Below the pieces are notes generated by a model, which saw only the letters and a program-made list of their open reading frames with translations, made no database searches and had not been told where the DNA came from. A stretch of 64,000 nucleotides of DNA. Origin: CAZOLI01 sp964580675. GTDB lineage: Bacteria > Planctomycetota > MHYJ01 > CAYXQY01. This document shows positions 16,709 to 26,527 of the stretch, in pieces. The stretch spans positions 1-64,000 of the forward strand of contig CAZOLI010000017.1 in assembly GCA_964580675.1 (NCBI GenBank), in the 5' to 3' direction. Position 1 is the first letter of the stretch. Every line of letters starts with the position of its first letter. The position numbers and the translations under genes were made by a program.

Positions 16709-17512
16709 ATGCCCTACTCCTTTGGCGACCTCCTTATGTATTCGAAGGAAGTGTACCTGCATTACGTTCACCAGTACGGGGAAACGTTCTGGTACATGCG
16801 GTGGATCCATCCGGTACTTGCCGGTTCCCTTCCAATTTTCGTGTTCCGGTCCCTTCCTTTTGCCGGTGATCGCAACCGCAGCATGAATCATCGTCTCATT
16901 TCGTTTCTCCTGGCGTATTTCTGGGCCTGGATCGGTTTCGCGTTTCACCTGCAATTTTTTGCTCAGGTTAATTTTGCCGCCTACGTTTTTTCGGTCGTTT
17001 TCCTCCTGGAATCATTCCTGTTTCTCGCAGGGGGGACGGTGTTTGACCTCCTGGAGTTCGGCCGGCGTACCGGGGACGAAAAGATCCATTGGCGAACCTG
17101 GGCCGGGGGGACGCTGTACGTTTTCACACTTGTCGCCCTTCCCCTGATCACGTTTCTGTCCGGGGAGCAGGTTGAGTTTGTGGGCTGGGGGGCCGAAGCA
17201 ACGGCGGCGGGAACACTGGGGATTCTGCTGACGGTTCAGGAGTCAAAATTCGTGTATTTTTGTGTTCCTCTTCCTTTTCTGTACTTGATCTGGGCCCTCC
17301 TGCGAGCTCATGAACTCGGGCTGAACCAGCGGTTCTGGATTGGAGCGGTGATTATCATCGTCCCGGTACTCCACCTCTATTCCCTCTTTGTGTCACCGTG
17401 GTCGTCATTTACAGAAGAAGAGGAGGAACCGGATCCAAGTAAGGGCTCCGAAAAGGACGACGGGCCAATTGACGATTCAGCGAACGAAGGACCCGACGAT
17501 TCAATGAGTTGA
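16709..17512 (+). CDS. DUF6064-like multi-pass membrane protein
   Basis: 267 residues with about six or seven hydrophobic helices and an acidic tail of Glu/Asp after residue 235. The stretch RLISFLLAYFWAWIGFAFHL and the following FFAQVNFAAYVFSVVFLLES agree with the DUF6064 pattern (a Trp/His-rich helix then an Asn-Ala pair). Another mark is the Trp pair near GAEATAAGTLGILLT. It is coupled to the exported aldo/keto reductase gene, 4 bp apart. A shared membrane function is suggested, though the role of the family is unknown. Confidence 0.7.
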   Translation: MPYSFGDLLMYSKEVYLHYVHQYGETFWYMRWIHPVLAGSLPIFVFRSLPFAGDRNRSMNHRLISFLLAYFWAWIGFAFHLQFFAQVNFAAYVFSVVFLLESFLFLAGGTVFDLLEFGRRTGDEKIHWRTWAGGTLYVFTLVALPLITFLSGEQVEFVGWGAEATAAGTLGILLTVQESKFVYFCVPLPFLYLIWALLRAHELGLNQRFWIGAVIIIVPVLHLYSLFVSPWSSFTEEEEEPDPSKGSEKDDGPIDDSANEGPDDSMS

Positions 17513-17592
17513 CGCCCGACGCCAATCACTTTACACACGCACGTGACGCCCGGTGTGAACGGTCCCTCCTGAAGAGGAAGAAAAGGGACGGC

Positions 17593-19704
17593 TTATTCTT
17601 CCCCGTAGGACTCGATGAGATCCTTGAGTTTTTGATGGTTCGTATCGATCTTCTTTTGTAGTGTGTCCATGCGTTCCCGTTCTTTCTCGATGTTCTGCTC
17701 CGCTTTCTTCAACTTCTGAACGTATTTCGAACGAAGTTCCCGCTCCTCCCGGGAGTCGGTCAGCGAACGCATGTTTTGCCGGTACCGTTTCTGGTCACTG
17801 GTAAGCTCCTGTATTTTCGTTCGGGCATTTGCTTTCTGCTGTTCCAGGTCCTGAATTTTTGCCATTTTGTTTTTCATTTTGTTCAGAAGATCTTTCTGGC
17901 TTTCCGAAAGTTCCCTCTGATTGAGCCAGAAACCGATTTTCTGTAAATTCATCCCGGATAGTGATTGGGTTCGAGAAACAACCCGTTTCTCCACCACGGT
18001 GAGTGTCTCCGTTGATTGACGTCCCACCTTCTTCTCGAACCGGTAGAAATTGTCCATTTTCCCCGATGCTTTTTTCGGGGATTTGAGTTCGTACTTTTCT
18101 TTTTCGGGATGGTCTATAACCACCGGTTTCTCTTTTCCGACCCGGTTCCGAATCTCGTATTCTGTTTTTCGCAGATGCGCCCGGTAGCCGGTGAGAACGC
18201 CGTTTTTGATTTCAATTCTGTGAATACGTTCCCGTTCCCGCTTGACCGTTTTCCTGATCTGTACCCCGGACTCGACGGCGTACGGAAGCATTGTTTTCAT
18301 TTCCGGCTTCATGACTTCGGATATCAGGGCTTCCCCGAGGCTTGCGCCTTCCTGGAACACCGTTACGGGTCCGGCATCAAGGGTAAGATTCGTGGTGTTC
18401 TCGAGGTGAAACGCATTCATCGGATGGGCGGACACGTTTTTGTTGAAGTACACAACCCGATCTCCCTCCACGGGTGATTTCAGAATAGGAACCATTGCTG
18501 ATTTTCCCCGTTCAATGGACACCTTTTTGTCGATGGTGTAGGAAAACATTTCGCCAAGCGCCTCGCCGGAAGCACCCGTTTCGACGGTCTGAAGTGCTTT
18601 GTTGATGCCGGCCCCGAAACTTCCACCGGCTCCTCCCCCCAATCCAATACTATCGTTCTCTTTTGCTCCTTCTGTTTGGGCTCCCTGGCGGGCTTTTTTG
18701 CCCCTTCTGTCGCTTAAGGCTCTTTTTTTCACCTCCTCTTCTCCCGGGGTGCCCGCGAGCGATTTGAAGTTCGTTTCGGGAAAAAGGATCGAAATCGGTA
18801 CTTCGGGACGTTCCGGGTAAAACGGGGTGTAAAGATCCATCTTAAAGGACACCGGATTGCCCGCGACAAGCTGCACCTGCACATCATTCCAGTCCTCCGT
18901 TGTCTGATTCTCGACGGACGCCCAGCCCAGCAGCATCGGTTTCTGGTTTTCCCGGAAAAGAAGCCTGTAGGAGGATTTCCAGACGGGGGCTTCGATCTGG
19001 TACCCAATGAGAACGCCGCGGTCTTCCCCGCCCTGCGTATGAACGGTTAAGGCTTTCTTTTTCCTGTGTTTCCCCTGTAATCGCAGCTTGAGGTACTCGT
19101 TCACTTCCTTTCGCAGGTTTGCGTCCTGGATCTCAAACCGACGGACGTCTCGAAGGTCGACCCGGGAAATTTTGCCGTCTCCGGTCAGAAGGGTTACGGT
19201 TTTGTACTGTATGGTGGAACCCTCTTTGGTCTGTTCCTCTTTGGTCTGTAGGCCCATCAACTTGCCCGTGACCTCTGAACCGGACAGAACAAAGGTTATC
19301 GGTGCTCCCTGCAGCTGTTTCAGAAGCGCCGCCGTGGTATCGGTTTCCGGGATATCGATCAGCAAATCCTTCATCTGGCGGCTTATCGGTGCTTTGGAAT
19401 CAAACGTAATGTTCGTGACGGAACCGCCGCCCAGATCCACGGCATAAAAGGAAGCCAGGATGTCTTTCATCTGATCTTCCTTGAACTGCAACTGGATTCT
19501 CTTGTCCCCGCTCACGGAGGCGGCTCGCTCGAAATACGCCAGCCCGTTCTTGTACATCACGATGCGGTTAATGTCCGGATTTACGGGTTGGTTTTCCTGG
19601 TTTTGATTTTCCGTGTTTTCCTGGGCCGTCACCGGGACGGTCCATGTGCCGAGAAGAAACGTGATGGCCAGAACGGCGGCAAAAAGGCTGTTGATGTGTT
19701 TCAT
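17593..19704 (-). CDS. Secreted DUF4139 domain protein with C-terminal coiled coil
   Basis: 703 residues with signal peptide (about 1-27, ending VTAQ). After an N-terminal domain (INRIVMYKNGLAYFERAASV) comes the DUF4139 core, seen in APVWKSSYRLLF and WASVENQTTEDWNDVQVQLV followed by AGNPVSF. A low-complexity Gly/Ala insert lies around residues 360-372. The last 110 residues form a charged coiled coil (KMKNKMAKIQDLEQQKANAR and on). DUF4139 proteins are usually exported and of unknown role. This one is longer than typical because of the helical tail. It is divergent from the large cyclase gene. Confidence 0.85.
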   Translation of the reverse strand: MKHINSLFAAVLAITFLLGTWTVPVTAQENTENQNQENQPVNPDINRIVMYKNGLAYFERAASVSGDKRIQLQFKEDQMKDILASFYAVDLGGGSVTNITFDSKAPISRQMKDLLIDIPETDTTAALLKQLQGAPITFVLSGSEVTGKLMGLQTKEEQTKEGSTIQYKTVTLLTGDGKISRVDLRDVRRFEIQDANLRKEVNEYLKLRLQGKHRKKKALTVHTQGGEDRGVLIGYQIEAPVWKSSYRLLFRENQKPMLLGWASVENQTTEDWNDVQVQLVAGNPVSFKMDLYTPFYPERPEVPISILFPETNFKSLAGTPGEEEVKKRALSDRRGKKARQGAQTEGAKENDSIGLGGGAGGSFGAGINKALQTVETGASGEALGEMFSYTIDKKVSIERGKSAMVPILKSPVEGDRVVYFNKNVSAHPMNAFHLENTTNLTLDAGPVTVFQEGASLGEALISEVMKPEMKTMLPYAVESGVQIRKTVKRERERIHRIEIKNGVLTGYRAHLRKTEYEIRNRVGKEKPVVIDHPEKEKYELKSPKKASGKMDNFYRFEKKVGRQSTETLTVVEKRVVSRTQSLSGMNLQKIGFWLNQRELSESQKDLLNKMKNKMAKIQDLEQQKANARTKIQELTSDQKRYRQNMRSLTDSREERELRSKYVQKLKKAEQNIEKERERMDTLQKKIDTNHQKLKDLIESYGEE

Positions 19705-20116
19705 AAAGATTTGCGTTAAATGTTATGAACTCATTTCTCTACGTTTTGCGAGAACGGGTGACGTTCATCCATTGCTCCATCCTATTGGATGGGACAACGG
19801 GATAAAAGTTCATTTTGCTCCGCCGTCCGGTAACGATCGGTCGGGGCGGGCGACGGCCGGTGATTTTCGTGTCCCGTGGAAAGGGAGGTAAAGTGGAAAT
19901 TACGAAAAAGGAAATTTGTGACACGAAAAAGGGAATTGGACGGGTTCAAAAGGAAGGGCGGGATCGACTTACTTCTCATTTCCTTGATGATTTGACGTCG
20001 ACCGTGGAACGACGTACGTCATTTGATGTTTTCTTCGAAACGGTCCGGCCAAGCGCGTCAAATCGCGCAATTTTTGTAAATTTCGGTCCTGACAAATACC
20101 ATACAATCCGTGACGG
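19705..20116. other. Divergent intergenic region, no gene seen
   Basis: 412 bp between two divergent genes. It contains a small hairpin (CCATCC-TATT-GGATGG, 19777-19792) and an ATACAAT sequence just before the cyclase gene (20101). No repeat family or RNA gene was recognised. Confidence 0.5.
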
Positions 20117-23100
20117 GTGGAGGTTATCATCCTCAAAGGATATTATTACGAAAAGAACATCGTGTCTGATCTGACAACCTGCCCGGACTGCGGAAACGAG
20201 ATACCGGCGGACCTGGATCTGTCGTTCTGTTTGAACTGCGGAGCCGCACTGGATCCGGAGCCGGCACCGGCCCTGGCGGATTTGCTGGACCAGGAACGGC
20301 GGGACGTGACGGTTCTGTTTGCCGACCTGGCCGGATTCACCACGTTCGCCGAGAACAGGGATTCCGAAGATATCGAGAATTTCGTGTCGGACCTTATGGA
20401 CCGGTTTTCCTCGGTAATTGAGGACGCCGGCGGCACGGTGGACAAAATCATGGTAGACACCATGATGGCCGTGTTCGGTGCTCCCGAGGCGCACGAAGAC
20501 GATCCGGCGCGGGCAATTTCCGCCGCTCTCCGCATGCGGGAACTGCTGTCGACCACCCAGCAGGAACGGGACGGGGCGAATTCGTTATCTCTTCGCGCGG
20601 GCCTCAATACCGGGGAGGCCATCTGGGGGGAGATGCCGGACGGGAAGAAGACGGTACTCGGCGATGAAGTCAACCGGGCGGAGCGTCTGAAGGAGGGGGC
20701 CGAACCGGGATCGATTCTGGTTTCGAAGGTCACCCGGAGGCGGGCGTCAGACCGGTTCCGCTTTGAGGAGGAGGCGCCGTTTTCGCCAGAGGCCCTGGAG
20801 GAGACCATTCAGCCCTTCCGGGTCACCGGCGAAAACGTCGCATCGGACGAACTGCAGGACGTCGGCGGGATTCAGGCGCGGATGGTCGGCCGGGAGGCGG
20901 AGTTCGGTCGTCTCACCGACACCATTGCAACGGCGAAGGAAAAGGACGACCCCGAATTCGTTCTGATCACCGGGGCGGCCGGCGTGGGCAAATCCCGGAT
21001 GATTTATGAGCTCGAGAACCATCTGGCCGAAAGGGAGGCATCCGTCCAGTTTCTGAAGGGGCGGTGCCCTTCGGGGAGCCGGGTTCCCTTTGGCCCGCTT
21101 CGCGAAATTGTCCACCGCCGGGCCGGTCTGGACCGGACCGGGCGTCGCGAAGACCAGCAGAAACGGCTCCGGGAAACGCTGGAGAAGGATCTTCAGGAGA
21201 TCGACCATACCGGGACGGAGATCACCAACTGGACGCACCTTCTCGGGGATGCTATTGGCATACCATTTTCCGAAAAGGAACAGAACATTCAGTACCTGAA
21301 TCCGGAGGAGCAGCGCGGAGAATTGTTTGTGGGAGTACGAAAATGGATCCGATCGCTTTCCCGGAATTCCCCGGTGATCTGGGTGTTTGAGGACCTTCAC
21401 GAGTCCGATGCCTCCACGAGAGCACTTGTGGCGGACTGGATGGAGGTGCTGGAGGACGTGCCGTTCGTTCTTGTGGGAACGGCCCGGCCCGACGAGATGG
21501 AGGAGGCCGCCCGGGACCTGCTCATTGATTCGGAGAACGTGCAACAGATGTCTCTTTCACCTCTGACCGCCGAGGACACGGCGGCCGTGGCCGAATCGGC
21601 CCTCGGCACCGACGCGGGGAAGGCCCTTCGGGACTTTCTCGCCGAACGAGCCGGTGGAAACCCGTATTTTATTGAGGAGCTGCTTCGCTACCTGTTGCAG
21701 GAGGGATACGCCGGCCCGGAGACGGACAGCGGCGGGATTACTTATCGCCTCGATGATCCGGAGCAGGCACGGGAGGAAGTGCCAACCCGTGCCCGGTCGG
21801 TTATGGCCGCCCGGCTGGACCGGCTTGGCGATTCGGAGCGGACCGTGGCCAAAACCGGATCGGTGGTGGGACGGACCTTCTGGCGAAAAGTGATCGAGGA
21901 TTTGCTGGAGGTTCCGGTGGACCGGTCGATCAAGAGATTGATCGGGGCGGAAATTGTGTTCGAGACCGACCGGGTGCCGGTTCCCGCGGAGGAGGGATAC
22001 ATTTTCAAACATATGCTTCTTCGGGACACGGCTTACGGACAGCTTCTAAACAGGCAAAAACAGGAACTGCATGAAATGGTGGCCTCGTGGATGGTGGACC
22101 ACGTTGAGGAGTTTACCCACCAGACGGCGGCGAGGCTGGCCGAGCATTACGACCGTGCGGAAAACGACGAGCAGGCACTGAAATATTACCGGAAGGCCGG
22201 CAAACTGGCCCTCGGATCCCCCTCCGCCGGAGAGGCCCCGGCTTATTTCGAACGGGCACACAGAATCTCCGGGAATAGACGGGACCTGGAATTCAGGGTG
22301 GACGCTCTGAGAGAGTCCGGCCGAAACCAGGAGGCTCTGGAAATCCTGGACGACGTGGTGGACCGTGAGGATCCGGACACGGTCGACGCTGTTCGCCTTC
22401 TTCGAAAAACGGGCAACCTGCGGCAGATTCTGGGCGACGTCGACGGGGCCGAGGCCACGCGTGAACGCGCCCTGGAAATTATCGAGGCATTACCCGAACC
22501 ACGCGGACCGGATATGGTGGGGGAGCTCATTCGCCTTCTGCTTGATCGGGCGGAGGTCGCCGGGGAGATCCGGGGAGATCTGGAACGAGCCCAACAACGC
22601 ATAGAACGGGCCGAAGAATGCCTGGAGGAAGTCGATCTTGATGCCGAACAGCGTGATAAACTGGTTGCTGACGTTGCTCATGAAAAAGGAAAGGTCGAAA
22701 ATCGCCTTAACAATCTCGACACGGCCCGGTCCCTGCTGCAGAAGAGCCGAAACATATACGAACGGCGGGGGGACCGGCGAGGACTCGGCGACGTGATTCA
22801 GACCCTGGGCATCCTCCACGACCGAGAAGGTGACCGGGATCAAGCACTGACATACTACAAAGAGGTGCTTCGGATGAGCCGGAAAACCGGCCGGCGAAAC
22901 GAAGTCGGACGAACCCTTTCAAATATAGGAACCATTTATTCGAATCGGCAAAAGGAAGAACGCGCGCTATCGTATTTTCAGCAGGCGCTGGAGATTCACA
23001 GGGAGACAGGAAACCGCCGGTTGGCCGGGGGCACGGAGGCCAGCATCGGCGTTGTGTTCCGGCGGAAGGGAGATTTTGCACAGGCCATATCCCACTTCGA

Positions 23101-24127
23101 GAAGGCGCTTGAGATTTACGAGGATGTGGGGGATCGACGCGGAACCGCTATCGTACACGGCTATCTCGGCTCGGCACACCTTCAAACAAAGAACCTGGAT
23201 CGGGCGCGTGAGGAGTACGAAAAGCATCTTGATATCGCCCGGGAGATTGACAGCCGGCGGGATCAGGGCATTGCGTCCGCCAACATCGGCATTGTGCTCA
23301 AGAAGAAGGGCGATCTGGAAGAGGCCGAGACGTATTACGAAGAGGCCCTGAAAGTACATGAAGAAACCGGATATTCCCGGGGTCGCGCCCTTGTTTTGAT
23401 GAATCTGGGAAACATACTTATGGAAAAGTATGAACTGGAACAGGCCCAACAAAATTTCCGGCAAAGCCAGCAGATCCTTGAAGAGATCGAGAGCCTTCGC
23501 GTACGGTGCCACCTCTTTTTGGCACGGGCCGGGCTGTTCATCGAAAAGAGAAATCGGGGAGTCGCCCTCGAACAAATTTCACGGGCCCGGGAGCTTGCTC
23601 GCGAAATGGGATTCAAAACCGGTGAATCCGGTGAGATAGAGGTGGTTTCCAAGAAAGGAACGGTGCACCGCCGGGCCGCGTTGAACCGGTCCGGGGAGAC
23701 GGAGCCGGAACCGGCCAGAAACGATATTGAGGAGGCCATTTGCTGTCACCGGGAGGCGCTTGAGTTGTCGGAAAAACACGAGGCGGGGCCGCAGCAGATC
23801 GGGGGAGTTCACGACGAACTCGTCCGGGATTATACCTGTTTTTATATCTTTTCTAACGATCCAGCTACGGGTGATCACTCGGATGTTCGGACAAAGGCCC
23901 GGCGCCATCTGGAGAAGGCGGAACACCTGCTGACCGACTCCGCCGGTTTCGAGGATCGCGTATCCCTCCGGACGACCCGGGTTCAATTTGAACATGCCTT
24001 TGGGGACCGCCGGGAAGCGAAGGAAGAGGGGGAGACGTTGATCGAAGAGCTGACGGAAAAAGGGTGGCAACGGCGTGCTCGCCGTCTGGCCAGATGGCTC
24101 TCCCTCGCCGGTGATCAGGAATCGTAG
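20117..24127 (+). CDS. Zinc ribbon / class III nucleotide cyclase / AAA-type ATPase / TPR protein
   Basis: 1336 residues. Order: zinc ribbon with CxxC at 22-25 and 38-41; class III cyclase (about 62-240) with metal Asp in FADLAGFT (68-75), KIMVDTMMAVFG around Lys110/Asp114 and LGDEVNRAERL; an AAA16/STAND-type ATPase with Walker A GAAGVGKS (286-293) and VIWVFEDLHESD as Walker B; then a helical region and at least eight TPR units (about 690-1190) such as ALTYYKEVLRMSRKTGRRNE. This is the architecture of cyclase-ATPase-TPR regulators. In place of the usual Gly-Asp of the second metal site it has Val-Asp, so activity is likely but not certain. The start is ambiguous: GTG 20117 or GTG 20162. A decayed paralogue lies at 49521-49760. 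Confidence 0.88.
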   Translation: MEVIILKGYYYEKNIVSDLTTCPDCGNEIPADLDLSFCLNCGAALDPEPAPALADLLDQERRDVTVLFADLAGFTTFAENRDSEDIENFVSDLMDRFSSVIEDAGGTVDKIMVDTMMAVFGAPEAHEDDPARAISAALRMRELLSTTQQERDGANSLSLRAGLNTGEAIWGEMPDGKKTVLGDEVNRAERLKEGAEPGSILVSKVTRRRASDRFRFEEEAPFSPEALEETIQPFRVTGENVASDELQDVGGIQARMVGREAEFGRLTDTIATAKEKDDPEFVLITGAAGVGKSRMIYELENHLAEREASVQFLKGRCPSGSRVPFGPLREIVHRRAGLDRTGRREDQQKRLRETLEKDLQEIDHTGTEITNWTHLLGDAIGIPFSEKEQNIQYLNPEEQRGELFVGVRKWIRSLSRNSPVIWVFEDLHESDASTRALVADWMEVLEDVPFVLVGTARPDEMEEAARDLLIDSENVQQMSLSPLTAEDTAAVAESALGTDAGKALRDFLAERAGGNPYFIEELLRYLLQEGYAGPETDSGGITYRLDDPEQAREEVPTRARSVMAARLDRLGDSERTVAKTGSVVGRTFWRKVIEDLLEVPVDRSIKRLIGAEIVFETDRVPVPAEEGYIFKHMLLRDTAYGQLLNRQKQELHEMVASWMVDHVEEFTHQTAARLAEHYDRAENDEQALKYYRKAGKLALGSPSAGEAPAYFERAHRISGNRRDLEFRVDALRESGRNQEALEILDDVVDREDPDTVDAVRLLRKTGNLRQILGDVDGAEATRERALEIIEALPEPRGPDMVGELIRLLLDRAEVAGEIRGDLERAQQRIERAEECLEEVDLDAEQRDKLVADVAHEKGKVENRLNNLDTARSLLQKSRNIYERRGDRRGLGDVIQTLGILHDREGDRDQALTYYKEVLRMSRKTGRRNEVGRTLSNIGTIYSNRQKEERALSYFQQALEIHRETGNRRLAGGTEASIGVVFRRKGDFAQAISHFEKALEIYEDVGDRRGTAIVHGYLGSAHLQTKNLDRAREEYEKHLDIAREIDSRRDQGIASANIGIVLKKKGDLEEAETYYEEALKVHEETGYSRGRALVLMNLGNILMEKYELEQAQQNFRQSQQILEEIESLRVRCHLFLARAGLFIEKRNRGVALEQISRARELAREMGFKTGESGEIEVVSKKGTVHRRAALNRSGETEPEPARNDIEEAICCHREALELSEKHEAGPQQIGGVHDELVRDYTCFYIFSNDPATGDHSDVRTKARRHLEKAEHLLTDSAGFEDRVSLRTTRVQFEHAFGDRREAKEEGETLIEELTEKGWQRRARRLARWLSLAGDQES

Positions 24128-24323
24128 ATTTTTCCCGTCCGGAAGATCGACTCCTCTACTGGATGAAGTGGAGTAGGTTTGAACAGAACGCGTCAGGAAG
24201 GCGTTGTAACGGGCACGGTGACGATCATAGTGGCGGGGACTTGGCTGGAATGAACGTTCGATAATCTAAAACAGGACTCGGAAAGGGGAGTTTTCGAGGA
24301 AACTCCACCAATCCATGGCAGAT

Positions 24324-24349
24324 GGCTGTGGGACGGTCGGCCCACAGCC
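24324..24349. terminator. Hairpin between convergent genes
   Basis: GGCTGTGGG (24324-24332) pairs perfectly with CCCACAGCC (24341-24349) around an 8-base loop, in the gap between the cyclase gene and the convergent toroid gene. No T tract follows, so intrinsic termination is only possible. Confidence 0.4.
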
Positions 24350-24421
24350 CCGCACGGCCGTGGCCCGATTCCTCCAGCGGCAGGGTGATTTTTCGGTTCG
24401 GTGCATCGAATCAGAGCAATC

Positions 24422-25558
24422 CTATCGCTGGAATATGGGAAGCTGCCGGTACGGTATCGTCAGGGAGAGAACGGCCATCGAGGTGGAGGCGGATTTCCCG
24501 TAGGAACGGCCGTATCCCCCCGGGAAGCTACCGTCGGAGCGCTGACGGTTCAGCAACCGGTCCGAGTATTTCCGGTACCAGTTTCGCCACCTCTCGCCGC
24601 CGGCGAAAAAGAACACCTGTGTGAGGTAGTAAGCGGCCCAGTCCGCGTGCCTGCTGCTGTCCAGAAAATCACCGTTGATGTACGTCTTTTCGACGTATTC
24701 AAAGGCTTTTTCAATGATTTTGCTCAGTTCTTTTCTTTCCGGGGTGCCTTTCGTTGATTTGTAATATCCGGAGTAGTTCAGGGTGGAAAGCATCAGGGGG
24801 GAGAACGAAGGCTCGACGTTGCGGCTGTTCAGTTTATAGTTGAAACCCCCGTTCGGTGCCTGGCTCTTTTTTACGTACTCCACGGCGCGCTTGATCACCT
24901 GTTTGTCCACTTCGAAACCAACGTTTCTGGCGGCCCGCAGTCCGGGTAGAATGGTGCCGGTGACGGAGGCTTCGTGACCGCTTCTCTGCGGTTCGTAATG
25001 CCATCCCCCGTCCTGCCCCTGGGAGGATTCCGCAAGGCGGATCGCTTTCGAAATGGCGGTTTTCAACTTGTCTTTGGCGTAATGCCGGGACGCCATACCG
25101 TACGCCTGCGACAGAAACAGAAGGGCGTAGCCGTGTTCGTGCATCCGGCCGCTGCTGGTCACGCGATCTTTGATGTAGCCCCGGGCGCTCTGTTGCGAAA
25201 TGACAAATTTCAGTGCCTGCTGTATCTGATCGCTGTACCGTCCCCGTCTCGGTGTCGAACCGGCCGACAGAAACGCAAGTCCCGACAGGCTGGTCCAGGC
25301 CACGACGTATTTTCTGCCGAACGACCCGTTCCGTTTCTGTCTGTCGGCAAGATGTTCGAGACCCTGTCGAACGGCGGTGTTGATTTCTTCCGTAACGAGC
25401 GGTTTGCTGTCCTGTGAGGATTCCTCTCCGGTTGACTCCTCCGATGTCTGTGCAACCAGTTCCGGAGAAAGGAGGCACGTCAGGAACAGGGTGAGGATAA
25501 ACGAAAGGAAAACGGTGCGCGTCCGCTGGATTGCTGTGCCCGATGTGATGTTATACAT
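24422..25558 (-). CDS. Secreted prenyltransferase/squalene-oxidase-repeat (alpha-toroid) protein
   Basis: 378 residues with signal peptide (about 14-36). The rest is a toroid of paired helices with the QxxDGGW/F repeat idea: DRQKRNGSFGRKY, SQGQDGGWHYEP, SQAPNGGFNYKL and RQRSDGSFPGGYG. The Asp-rich catalytic motif of squalene cyclases is not visible, so it is probably not a terpene cyclase. Such secreted toroid proteins are common in planctomycetes and their role is unknown. A longer homologue is at 34315-36015 on the same strand. Confidence 0.85.
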   Translation of the reverse strand: MYNITSGTAIQRTRTVFLSFILTLFLTCLLSPELVAQTSEESTGEESSQDSKPLVTEEINTAVRQGLEHLADRQKRNGSFGRKYVVAWTSLSGLAFLSAGSTPRRGRYSDQIQQALKFVISQQSARGYIKDRVTSSGRMHEHGYALLFLSQAYGMASRHYAKDKLKTAISKAIRLAESSQGQDGGWHYEPQRSGHEASVTGTILPGLRAARNVGFEVDKQVIKRAVEYVKKSQAPNGGFNYKLNSRNVEPSFSPLMLSTLNYSGYYKSTKGTPERKELSKIIEKAFEYVEKTYINGDFLDSSRHADWAAYYLTQVFFFAGGERWRNWYRKYSDRLLNRQRSDGSFPGGYGRSYGKSASTSMAVLSLTIPYRQLPIFQR

Positions 25559-25780
25559 TATGGTGTATCCTTAATTCTGGAAATTTTTTCGCATTACTTA
25601 ATTTGGGATTTTGCCGACATTTATGGGACGATGCTCGCGGGCAATTTCTCGTCGTCCTCTCGACATTCGTCCCGCGGGCCGGTAGGCACAGTTTTAGATC
25701 CGGTCTGCCGACTCTCTTCTTTCTTTATGTTATTATCGTTCGTTGCACGTTGTCAATAATTACTTTGAGGTACTGTAACC

Positions 25781-26038
25781 ATGAAATTATCCGTAAAGGG
25801 TCTCAGTATATCACTTGCCGTTCTGTGGGGAGCCGCTCTTTTTTTTACGGGCGTATTTTACGTCTATAACGGTGTCTACGGCGAAGCGTTTCTCGAGGTC
25901 TGTGCGTCTATTTACCCCGGTTTTCAGGTACAGCAATCGTTTGGATCGGTTCTTGTCGGTACCGGGTACGCCCTGCTGGACGGCGCCGTCTGCGGGGCGG
26001 TCCTGGCCTGGGTGTACAACCGTTGCCGCACCGACTGA
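25781..26038 (+). CDS. Small holin-like membrane protein
   Basis: 85 residues with two hydrophobic helices (about 6-28 and 55-78) separated by the VCASIYPGFQVQQSFGSVLVG loop. The sequence MKLSVKGLSISLAVLWGAA and the ending AVLAWVYNRC match the small proteins often annotated as bacteriophage holin in non-phage settings. TGAGGTA precedes the ATG. No phage genes are nearby, so a lysis role is doubtful. Confidence 0.7.
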   Translation: MKLSVKGLSISLAVLWGAALFFTGVFYVYNGVYGEAFLEVCASIYPGFQVQQSFGSVLVGTGYALLDGAVCGAVLAWVYNRCRTD

Positions 26039-26059
26039 CGAACCGGTTCGGATGACCTT

Positions 26060-26213
26060 CAAAATCCGAAATAAGAAATTCGAAATACGAAAAAAGAACG
26101 ATGCACGCCGACGGACGTTTCAATTTCCGTTGTTTCAGTTTGTGTGGGCCACTATCGCCAACCGCCTATAGCCTGCTGTTTTCACGCATCAACCAATCAA
26201 CGCATAAAAGGCA
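26060..26213 (-). repeat. Composite interspersed repeat A, copy 3 (inverted)
   Basis: Read on the minus strand: TTGATTGGTTGATGCGTG, AACAGCAGGCTATAGGCGG, TTGGCGATAG, CTGAAACAACGGAAATTG, GAAACGTCCG and TTCGTATTTCGAATTTC. This is the same order as in the 5480-5745 and 6400-6785 islands, but the CGCAAAG block is missing. Confidence 0.7.
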
Positions 26214-26232
26214 AGATGTTGTTTTCGTTGTG

Positions 26233-26256
26233 AAAAACCCTTGAAAGGGTTTTTTT
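26233..26256. terminator. Rho-independent terminator, possibly bidirectional
   Basis: AAAAACCCT (26233-26241), loop TGAA, AGGGTTTTT (26246-26254) with further T on the plus strand and A on the other side. It lies 195 bp after the holin-like gene and could also stop minus-strand transcription from the cytochrome gene. Confidence 0.65.
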
Positions 26257-26277
26257 AATCCTGTGCTTTCCCGGGCA

Positions 26278-26297
26278 CCCACGGCTGAAGCCGTGGG
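26278..26297. repeat. REP-like hairpin
   Basis: CCCACGGC-TGAA-GCCGTGGG, a perfect 8-bp stem. A second hairpin, GAAGGCA-AGA-TGCCTTC, follows at 26332-26348. Similar hairpins are widespread as intergenic repeats in unrelated bacteria. Confidence 0.6.
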
Positions 26298-26436
26298 TTA
26301 ATATAAACGGTGTCTCTCCGGTTTGTTTTTCGAAGGCAAGATGCCTTCGTTCCAATTCGAACGGATTTCCCTCCCGACTGGGGACGGAAGCATCCTTGCT
26401 TTTGCATTTTTTATTCAACTATTTTACCTCAATACT

Positions 26437-26527
26437 CCTTACTTCGGACTCGAGACGCTCCTGACTCGTAAGTTATGCTCATCTCTTTATCTTTATCCTT
26501 ATCTTAATCTACGGTTCGAAGAACCGT
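26437..26527 (-). repeat. Interspersed repeat B, copy 4 (inverted, full length)
   Basis: Read on the minus strand it starts with ACGGTTC-TTC-GAACCGT, then AGATTAAGATAAGG, GATGAGCATAACTTACGAG and TCAGGAGCGTCTCGAGTCCG, ending at AAGTAAGG. It aligns over its whole length with 6124-6221 with only a few differences. Confidence 0.75.

Noticed and set aside
24422..25558. Squalene-hopene cyclase
   Set aside because: Only the repeat fold is present. The catalytic Asp-rich motif and the usual length are missing, and the protein is exported.
25781..26038. Phage lysis gene
   Set aside because: The small protein looks holin-like, but no endolysin, tail, capsid or integrase gene is near.
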